A stretch of 64,000 nucleotides of DNA from Elgaria multicarinata webbii (lineage: Eukaryota; Chordata; Lepidosauria; Squamata; Anguidae): assembly GCF_023053635.1 (NCBI RefSeq), contig NC_086178.1:36936726-37000725 (forward strand), written 5' to 3'. Each line of letters opens with the position of its first letter. Position 1 is the first letter of the stretch. Positions 57,178-64,000 of the stretch are shown here, one piece after another. The translations under genes were made by a program, and so were the position numbers. The notes under the pieces were generated by a model. The model ran no database searches. It worked only from the letters and a program-made list of their open reading frames with translations, and was not told the DNA's origin.

Positions 57178-58503
57178 TCACAACCTTGGCTTCCTGAGCA
57201 AGGTTTTACTGAGGTCCTTGACTTCTTCTGGGCTGTTGACTCTCTCGTAGCCCAGAATGGCCATGGGCTGGTGGCAATACTCCTCCACTTGCTTAATCTG
57301 CTGAAAGCTCAGCGCTGTCCTCCAGGCATTGACTGCCTGGCTAGCATTCCTGGCAGAGACCACAAAGGGTTTGGAGGAATAACCAGGGCCACTGGTCATG
57401 TTGAGGGCAAACTTCTCCATCTCTGGGCTCACCACTAGGTTAACAAATCCATACACCTGCCGTAAAGTCTTGATGGGGTCCACTACCAGGTCCTCATAGC
57501 GGACAGCCATATAATTACCCTTCAGCCAGTCAGGGGGGTGCAAAGCAGTTTGCAGGGTCTTTGCCATGCTACTGCAAATCACCTCCATGGCCCCTAAGGC
57601 ATGGTAGTCCGAGCCACCTCCCCCTTCCTTCTTGCTGTTCAGCTTGTGGCCTGCATCCAGGAAGGGCATGCGGTGGATGCGGGGGTCCCTGCTCCTCACT
57701 ACCTGCAAGCTCTCCCGGATAAGCCCGTGGCGGGATTTGATCCTGGAGCTGGCCACGGCTCGGGGGTCCCGGACCAAGTGGATGACTTTGAGAGCCAAGG
57801 ATGGGTCTTGCATGAGCGGTGCCAGGACTCCAATGTCAAAGACCCGCACGCCCTTGATGACCAAGGTGTGGTACTTGAGGCACTCTTCCTGGAAGAGGCC
57901 AAGCTGCTGTGGCGGGCACTTCTTGCACACCTTGTCATCCACCATGCCCACAACGTCTTTGCGGTAGGCCGGGCAAAGTGGTGAGGAGCAAATCACCTTG
58001 TTGGTGGCTGCCCCGAAGATGCCCAAGGTGGTGAGGTTCTTCCCAGCCCCAGCTGTGCTATAGAGCTGGAAGACAGAGAGGTCGCATCGGTAGAGGGAGC
58101 TCAACATGTCCCGGGCTGCGCCCTGCAGGGACACAGCATCCCCAGGGTACAGCTTCTGCCACACGTGCCACACGGGCTCGTAGAGAAAGAAGACCTCTGG
58201 GTTCTGGTTGAAGAGTTCCCCGAAGAAGGACGACCCCGAGCGCCAGGTGGTCAAAACATAGACCAGCTGCCGCTTGCGGTTGAGGGGCACCGGGGGCCCG
58301 TAGAGAGCCCGAGTATCCGACCGGGACTGAGAGGCGTAATAAGGCAGCTGCTGCGGGTACGGGGTGCGGCGGGCAGGCAAGGGCTCGCTGCACTGCTGCG
58401 GCCCCTTGTGCCACTTGTAGTCCAGCAGGTTGAGCATGGTGAGCAGCAGCAGCAGCACGTAGCCCAAGCAGAGAACCAACGCCTTCCTGCGGAAAACCTT
58501 CAT
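57178..58503 (-). CDS. CHST2: Carbohydrate sulfotransferase 2 (GlcNAc-6-O-sulfotransferase 1), single coding exon, 441 aa
   Basis: A Golgi type II membrane enzyme that moves sulfate from PAPS to the 6-hydroxyl of GlcNAc on glycans (6-sulfo sialyl Lewis x, keratan-type chains). Seen: a short basic N-terminus (MKVFRRK), one membrane segment at about residues 8-27, a short Pro-rich lumenal stem (about 32-78), the 5'-PAPS motif TTWRSGSSF (85-93), the 3'-phosphate motif LVRDPRAVASSRI (243-255), N-glycosylation sites at NLT156, NMT368 and NAS386, and the C-terminus LSKTLLRKPRL, which matches human CHST2 as I remember it. No intron interrupts the frame, as in mammals. Start chosen: the ATG at 58501-58503 (purine at -3). 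The frame continues eight codons upstream to a GTG and then meets an in-frame TGA at 58555-58557. Human CHST2 has about 47 further N-terminal residues and a longer Ala/Gly-rich stem; both are absent or reduced here. CHST4, 5 and 6 are less likely because their N-termini differ. Confidence 0.97.
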   Translation of the reverse strand: MKVFRRKALVLCLGYVLLLLLTMLNLLDYKWHKGPQQCSEPLPARRTPYPQQLPYYASQSRSDTRALYGPPVPLNRKRQLVYVLTTWRSGSSFFGELFNQNPEVFFLYEPVWHVWQKLYPGDAVSLQGAARDMLSSLYRCDLSVFQLYSTAGAGKNLTTLGIFGAATNKVICSSPLCPAYRKDVVGMVDDKVCKKCPPQQLGLFQEECLKYHTLVIKGVRVFDIGVLAPLMQDPSLALKVIHLVRDPRAVASSRIKSRHGLIRESLQVVRSRDPRIHRMPFLDAGHKLNSKKEGGGGSDYHALGAMEVICSSMAKTLQTALHPPDWLKGNYMAVRYEDLVVDPIKTLRQVYGFVNLVVSPEMEKFALNMTSGPGYSSKPFVVSARNASQAVNAWRTALSFQQIKQVEEYCHQPMAILGYERVNSPEEVKDLSKTLLRKPRL

Positions 58504-59960
58504 GCCAGCGAGCTGGAGCCAGGGCACAAGACCAGCCCGGCCAACTGTTGCACATCACAGGTCAGCGCTTCGGCAGGCAGAGCGGCCGGGCCAAGGCAGG
58601 TGGACACCCGAGGCCTTTCCCCAGGGCCAAGAGGGCATCTTCTCGTCTCTCCAAGCGCCCTGGCCTACCTTTGCCCCTCGCTGCTTCCCTGGATGCCCGC
58701 TGCGTCCAGGCTTCAACTAGGCACCTCTTGGCTCAGGAGAACTCGCCTGCCTTCCTCCTTTCCATCACAGGCTCCGGCGGATTCCCCAGAAGTGTCGTCT
58801 GCTGCTCTTTTCCCCCGCAGGGCTGAAGCAGCCGCGCTCCAGCGAATGCCCAGTCGGGGAAGAGGGGGGGAGGGGGGCTCCTTTGCACCAAGTTAATGCA
58901 TCATCCCGGGAAGCCGGCGGGAGGGTGGAAAGCGAGAGGGGGGCAAGCTGCTGCCTCAGTCCCTCGGCGACGAGCCCGGGGAGTTTCCGCTCTGCAGCCC
59001 GAGCGCCAGGAGGGGAGCGGAGGGAGGGGAGCGGGCAAACTTTACGCGGTTGCTGCGGAGCCCCCGGTCGCCAGGAAAGTGCATGGCGCCTTTTGGGGAG
59101 GCGGCGGCGGCGGCGGCGGCATTAACTCCTCTCCTGCGTGCCCGGCTCCGCTTGGCTTCCCCTGCACCGGCGAGGGCTCCCGGAGGTGCCGATGGAGGAA
59201 GGAAGAGGAGGCCGGATGCGAAGAGCCGCTAAGACGAAGCGAACGGCTCGCCGGAGCTCCCTGCAACTTGCCTGCCGCCCATCGCTCCCAAGCGCCCGCC
59301 AGGCGCTAGATCCAGCGCGGGGGGAGGACGGGGAAGAGCAACCGGCCTCCCTGCACCAGCGGCAGAGGGCTCCGCAGTGCTCAAGCGCCGCCGCCGGTGC
59401 TCCATCGCCAGCCCATGGAGACCCTGGGAGCGAGCCACGTCTTGCCCGGCGGGATGCGGGAGGCAAAGAGCGCGGCGCCTTGGGAGCCAAGAGGCACAAC
59501 AAGCGGCGGCGGCAGCAGCAGCAGCAGCTCTCGCCCGCCCGGCTCGCTTCCCCCTCTACTGAAGAGCCGTGGAGCTGCAGCCTCCGACGCGACCACCCCC
59601 GCGGCCCTCCTCGCGCCTCCCTATTGGACGAGGCGCCTGCCACTCCGCCGACTCCCCTCCTTCCCTTCCTTCCTCCTCATCCCCCCCCCCCCCACGCCAA
59701 AAGAAAGACCCGGTCTGTGCTGATTCTCAGGCTGGCTCTGCTGCTGCGGAGAAAGGCTGAGCTGGCTGGCAAGGGCGGCTCAGTGGGCAGCCCGCGTCGC
59801 CACGGGGCCCTCACGCTGCTGCGCTGCCATCTCGCTCCAAAGCCCAGCTCGGCTCGGCTCGCCCGCCTCCCCCGCCGCCCACCCCGCATCCCTTCCTCTT
59901 GGGGTGGGATTGTGGGGAAAGTTTTCCAAACTGCAGCCAACCTCACCAGCTGAGATTTGG
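57990..59960 (-). promoter_or_regulatory. CHST2: CpG island covering the CHST2 5' coding half, 5' leader and probable promoter
   Basis: GC and CpG density rise sharply at about 57.6-58 kb and fall back at about 59.96 kb, against an A/T-rich surround. The island holds CGG/GGC runs near 59100, GC boxes (GGGGCGG near 59960) and a CCAAT box reading on the minus strand at about 59621-59625. This is the expected promoter type for a broadly expressed vertebrate gene. The transcription start is inferred to lie at roughly 59.0-59.7 kb. Upstream of the ATG, minus-strand TGCAACAG (near 58545-58552) could be a splice acceptor for a non-coding first exon, but the sequence does not prove it. Long open frames on the plus strand here (up to 271 codons) are best read as products of GC richness. 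Confidence 0.75.
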
Positions 59961-60165
59961 GGGCGGAGGAACCCTCCCTGCCTTCTAGAAGGCATCTTCT
60001 CTCTGTTTCCCAGTAAATTAGGCACTGCAACATAAGCCGGGATGCGCTGGTTCAAGAGAACGCCGGGAAGCCGATGGCCCCGTTTGGGGAAGTTTCGAGT
60101 TCTTCGCCCTATTTATCTCCTTACAACGCATGCAAGATGTTATCAGCTACATCGAAAACAACGTT

Positions 60166-60281
60166 ATTATTTCAGTCATTAATTAATTGAATCGAGGTTA
60201 TTCACGCTACCCCAATTAAAATTATTAGTAGTAGTTGGGGTAGCTTGAATAATGTTAGTCAGAATTAGTAACTGAAATAAT
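60166..60281. repeat. Imperfect inverted repeat (hairpin), about 47-50-bp arms, upstream of CHST2
   Basis: The left arm 60166-60215 and right arm 60235-60281 are reverse complements with a few mismatches. Both arms start ATTATTTCAGT and end at GCTACCCCAA next to a 19-bp A/T-rich loop. It lies about 200 bp outside the CpG island. It could be a short MITE or a pre-miRNA-like hairpin. No clear target duplication was found. Confidence 0.7.
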
Positions 60282-60289
60282 TATAATGG

Positions 60290-60785
60290 TTTTGGATTGG
60301 ATAGGGTAGGATCAGATAGGAAAGCAGACGGAGGGATGTTTCCAGACGGAGGAGCTCCTAGAGCGCCCAGTCCATACACATTGCTCCTCTCTTCCGACTC
60401 TTCCTCCCTGGGGAAGGGGAGTTGAGAAACACGGGAGAGTTAGAAGTGGAAGATGGTGGAATCTGGACTGCCCTGTAAAGTTCCATAAATGAAGCAAGGT
60501 AAGTTGCACAATAAAAAGCCTGGTCCGGCATCACGGGTTTTACACATGCACGTCCATGTATGGGATTGCATTATAAATTAGGAAGGGGACATTTAATGCT
60601 TAGGGCAGGGCTGACAGCTCACAATCCAGCCCAAAGTATTGTGTGATTTGCCTGGGGATCTACCACATTTCAGTCTAGGGATGGTTAAGAATTTGCCTTC
60701 TGTTTCAAGCGCAAATCACATGAGATGTGGATAATTGGGTCTCCCAACATTTTTTTTTTAAAAAAACAACAACTTTAAAGCTGTG
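60290..60785. other. Unassigned CHST2 upstream flank
   Basis: No gene. Low-repeat sequence between the upstream hairpin and the next dispersed repeat. Confidence 0.3.
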
Positions 60786-60873
60786 GTTCTATACTCTTGT
60801 TACCTGGGAGAGTTATCCCCATTTAGCTCCATGGGACTTACTTCGGAGTAGATATGAATAGGATTGTCCTGTA
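60786..60873. repeat. 'ACTTACTCCCAGGTAAG' hairpin repeat copy
   Basis: GTTACCTGGGAGAGTTATCC, then CATGGGACTTACTTCGGAGT and AGGATTGTCCTGTA. Confidence 0.8.
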
Positions 60874-61157
60874 AAGCAGCCGAATTTGATGAGAGCAGCC
60901 TCACTGGCAGAGGGTATGTTGTTGTTTTAATTGTTTTGTTAGTTTCCGTTATTAATTAACAACATAATCCATGACAAATACATCTAACAATATAGAACCA
61001 TTTAACAATTGGTTGCTGTGGGAATGGTGCTGTTCATTCAATACATTGAGAGCAGGCAATCATAGCTTAATTCTGGTCTGAACATATAACACCAGTTCTG
61101 GCCCACTTGCACTGGCTGCCTGTATGCTTTTTGGGCCCAATTCAAGGTGCTGGTTTT

Positions 61158-61586
61158 TTGTTTTATTTTAATTTTTATTTTTCTACATTAATTATACATA
61201 CAACATTACAATAATAAAAAAACATCAAACAACTACTACATACATACTAAATAAATGTTAAATACATATATGTTGAATAGATATTAACTATAAAATATTA
61301 TACCACAGCATAATCATTCTTAACATAAAAGTGCACCCCCCACCTCGGGATCTATTCCTGATTCCAAAATCTTATCGTTTCTTCTGCTGGCGGTTTCCCA
61401 CTTCCCTTAGTAAACACAAATATTAGGAACTGTTTCCAGATTCCTTCAAACTCATTTATTTTAGTTATGCCTTTTCTCCACTTAATATTACAAGTCAATT
61501 TATCATTAATAGCTATATCCCATACTTCTTTATACCATTCTTCAATAAAATATTCCCCTTGAATCTTCCAGTTCCTAGCTACCATC
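61158..61586 (-). repeat. L1 LINE 3' end, 5'-truncated, with target duplication
   Basis: Minus-strand ORF2 tail reads NWKIQGEYFIEEWYKEVWDI, AINDKLTCNIKWRKG and FEGIWKQFLIFV, then a 3' UTR and an A-rich tail (T-rich on the plus strand at 61154-61190). Host sequence is duplicated: AATTCAAGGTGCTGGTTTT at 61139-61157 and AATCAAGGTGCTGGTTTT at 61587-61604. A classic L1-type insertion. Confidence 0.92.
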
Positions 61587-61777
61587 AATCAAGGTGCTGG
61601 TTTTGAGGCCCACATGGTGCCAATATTTTCATTCTTTTGTTGCCGGGTTATGACTTCCCTCTACACCCAGGCATTTGAGAGCATATGCTAGGTTTTAACC
61701 AGTTCTGGGATCTCTATTGTTTTTTTAAATAGTTTTTGTATGCAAATAGTTTTTATATTATACATTGCATTTTTAAT

Positions 61778-62262
61778 AATAATAATAATAATAATAATAT
61801 ATTTATTTCTTACCCGCCTCTCCCTCTGGATCAAGGCAGGGAACAACATTAGATACAAATACCATAAAATACATAAAACTGATTAAAACATATAAAACTA
61901 ATAGAATATTAAAATAACAGTCAAATATCTTAAAATTTGACTGGGTAGGCCTGCCGGAAGAGATTAGTCTTTATAGCCTTCTTGAATTCAAAAAGACTAT
62001 TAAGTTGATGAATCTCTCCCGGCAGGCCATTCCACAGTCTGGGAGTGGCAGAAGAGGACGTGGTCCTCTGCGTAATGGTTGTCAGCCTTGTTTTTGTTGG
62101 CTGGAGTAAATTCTTCCCAGGGGACCTGAGTGTGCAGGGCGGATTGTACAGGAGAAGGCGATCCCGCAGGTAACCTATATCTACCATGTAGGGCTTTAAA
62201 GGTAATAACCATCACTTTATACTTCAACTAATTGGCAGCCAGTGAAGTGATTTTAAGGTTTT
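61778..62262 (-). repeat. L2-clade LINE 3' end, antisense, nested
   Basis: Minus-strand reads GYLRDRLLLYNPPCTLRSPG, KTRLTTITQRTTSSSATPRL and NGLPGEIHQLNSLFEFKKAI. 3' terminus CTTGATCCAGAGGGAGAGGC and (ATT)n. Same subfamily as 3684-4179 but better preserved. Confidence 0.93.
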
Positions 62263-62322
62263 GGTTTTTTGTAAACTGCCAAGAGTGATTTGGCTATTGG
62301 GTGGTGTAGAAATGTAATTAAT

Positions 62323-62752
62323 CCTTATCCTCATCCATCATGTTTAGTCGTATTTATAAAATCTGTCATTTCCTTTCAGCCAAGAAGCCTTTCCATAATG
62401 ATCTATGTGTTGATGGAGGTGAAATATCATTTTTATTCCTGTTTGCATAGTCAATAAATTGTTTCCATGACACACAAAAATTGTCTCTGAATAATTCCGA
62501 TCTTACGTGCCTAATTTGCTTTGTTACTTTTCCATAGTCTGTTTCTCTGTTGAACTATGATTGTCTCTTCTTTTTTCCAGGAGAACCCTACACTGTCCCC
62601 AATCTATATCACTACTTCCCTGCCCTGCAAAGCTGCTATTACTCCTGCAGAGGGAGAAATACAAGTACAGATATTATTCCCAATTTGTTCACTTTAGGGA
62701 TAACAGTGGGGGAAGGGGGGTACAAGATTACTTAAATCAGTGGGACTGTGTA
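62323..62752. other. Unassigned stretch
   Basis: No gene or repeat recognised. Confidence 0.3.
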
Positions 62753-62884
62753 TTTTACTTTATTTTTATTTATTTATTTATTTATTACATTTATATCCTG
62801 CCTTTTTTCCTCCAAGGAACCCAAGGCAGGGTACATAATCTTCCTCCTCTCCATTTTATTCTCACAACAACAACCCTGTAACGT
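62753..62884 (-). repeat. tRNA-derived SINE (Sauria/ACA type), 3' part, antisense
   Basis: (TTTA)n tail at 62764-62788, ATTTATATCCTGCCTTTTTT, CCTCCAAGGAACCCAAGGCA, CTCTCCATTTTATTCTCACA. The head is missing. Confidence 0.9.
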
Positions 62885-63388
62885 AGGGCCGCCCCCTGAA
62901 GCTGCAAACAAAACAGTTGAGGACTTAACCTGGTTGAGGACTTAGCCTGACTTTTTTGTCTGGAGTACAGCAAGGACAGCACATTGCCATGTGTCACTTT
63001 GCTCCAGGGTCACAGCAGAGGTGTGTCCAGGTGAATGGTGACCCCTGATTGGTCACCATCTGCCCAGGCAGCGGGGAGGGTTGGGCAGGTGAGCTGAGTG
63101 GTCAGAACACCCCTCCGCTGTCTCTGAGGTGGGGAGAAGAATCTCCCTTTTGGAAAGTTCTTGACAAAGCCAGGGAGGGTCAAGCAGCAGCGGTGGTGGC
63201 GGCAACAGTGGCTCCCCCCCAGTGATGATCCATATAAACCCCATGTTCACTCCTGCATGTGGGGATAACATGGCACAACCCTGCAGGAGTGAACCCTGCA
63301 GGTTTTGGGGGCTCACGGCGCAAGACAGCCCCAATGATTTGAAGTAAATGGCAAACAAAGAAAAGGAAATTGATAAAAATCCACACTG
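62885..63388. other. Unassigned stretch
   Basis: No gene or repeat recognised. GC higher than average at 63030-63240. Confidence 0.3.
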
Positions 63389-64000
63389 TAATTTATTTAT
63401 TTATTTATTTATAATATTTATATACCACTCCATATCTAAAATAGATTCTGGAGTGGTGAACATCGGAACGAAACAGTAAAAAGATTAAAACAGCATATTA
63501 AAATTGTTCAATTAAAAAAACGCAGTAAAAACAGTGGCTGGTCAGTTGAGGTATGCTTTCTGGAAAAGATCTGTTTTCAGGGAGTGCTGGAAGCAGCACA
63601 GTGGTGGTGCATGCCTGACCTCCAGGAGCAGGGAATTCCAAAGAAAAGGTCCCACCACCCTAAAGGCTCTTCTTCTGGTGGGCTCCAATCAACCCATAGG
63701 TCCTTGTAGAACCACCAGGAGCAGGCCCTCTAATGACCTCAGTGACCGGGCAGGTTGGTAAGGGAGAAGGCGCTCTCTCAGGTATCCTGGTCCCAAGTTG
63801 TTTAGGGCTTTGTACACAAGTACTAGAACCTTAAACCTGGCCCGGTAGCCAACTGGCAGTCAGTGCAGTTCCCTCAGCAAAAGAGCTACATGCTGAAAAG
63901 GAGGCAGCTCTTGATAACGGCTGAGCTGCTGAGTTCAGCGCCAGCTCCAGCTTCCAGGGCAGCCTCACGGAGAGTGCATTGCAGTAACGCAGTCTTAAGG
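63389..64000 (-). repeat. L2-clade LINE 3' end and ORF2 C-terminal region, antisense, cut by the window edge
   Basis: (TTTA)n at 63391-63412, then the antisense 3' UTR. Further right it matches LINE coding style on the minus strand (GNTWDQDT, ACSWWFYKD, ALREAALEAGAGAEL in shifting frames). It continues beyond base 64000. Confidence 0.8.

Larger units (their letters stand above)
61075..62322 (+). repeat. L2-clade LINE 3' part, host of two nested LINE insertions
   Basis: Starts within TPVLAHLHWLPV-type sequence (CACTTGCACTGGCTGCCTGT), resumes after 61604, and ends at GTAAACTGCCAAGAGTGATT and TGGCTATTGGGTGGTGTAGA (62272-62311). Interrupted by L1 (61158-61586) and by an antisense L2-clade copy (61778-62262). 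Confidence 0.85.

Noticed and set aside
58165-58896. 243-codon plus-strand open frame over the CHST2 start
   Set aside because: It is the antisense shadow of the CHST2 coding sequence and leader.
59138-59953. 271-codon plus-strand open frame opposite the CHST2 5' region
   Set aside because: It is made of Pro/Arg/Ala/Ser codons expected from a GC-rich CpG island, has no domain, and overlaps other long frames in the same island.

Overview
The window looks like a gene-poor stretch of a squamate reptile nuclear chromosome (lizard or snake). The evidence is the repeat content: CR1 and L2-clade LINE 3' ends, an RTE/BovB-type LINE fragment, L1 fragments, tRNA-derived SINEs of the Sauria/ACA type, many short foldback DNA transposons, and abundant microsatellites, several sitting directly on LINE tails. 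I recognise only one protein-coding gene. No bacterial, viral or organellar gene block is present.

The gene is CHST2 (carbohydrate sulfotransferase 2, GlcNAc-6-O-sulfotransferase 1), an intronless reading frame on the minus strand at 57178-58503. It has a CpG-rich 5' region reaching about 59960 and a 3' flank running left from 57177. In mammals CHST2 lies beside SLC9A9, with the two 3' ends facing. If that order holds here, 1-57000 is the intergenic desert between them; I found no SLC9A9 exon.

Layout. 1-5 kb: CR1 antisense, a SINE tail joined to an L2-type LINE, and microsatellites. 5-9.5 kb: hairpin MITEs, a retroelement fossil, and a MITE inserted into CR1. 10-12.7 kb: a compound microsatellite, an L1 scrap, a long-TIR foldback and a large L2 fragment. 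12.7-17 kb: mostly single-copy. 17.2-19.6 kb: a YR-type retroelement fossil and an LTR fossil. 20.6-21.9 kb: a nested hAT MITE. 22-26 kb: mostly single-copy. 26-31 kb: CR1 and L2 fragments around a single-copy block. 31-35.6 kb: MITEs, a BovB/L2 junction and a perfect 65-bp inverted repeat. 36-44.6 kb: L2, a minisatellite and a hAT MITE. 45.3-46.4 kb: a 1.1-kb CpG-rich transposon. 47-54 kb: an LTR fossil, SINEs and LINEs. 54-57 kb: low-repeat CHST2 3' flank. 60-64 kb: a hairpin upstream of CHST2, then nested LINEs to the window edge.

I did not find a new gene system. The least ordinary observations are: (1) a palindromic hAT MITE that took insertions of the same second MITE at mirror-image sites in both arms; (2) a perfect 65-bp inverted repeat with a 21-bp spacer; (3) a family of foldback elements with 3-bp target duplications and very different interiors, including the 1.1-kb CpG-rich member; (4) a MITE family with 5-bp duplications of form CNNNG; (5) a hairpin just upstream of the CHST2 CpG island. 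All calls come from reading the sequence; no database search was possible.
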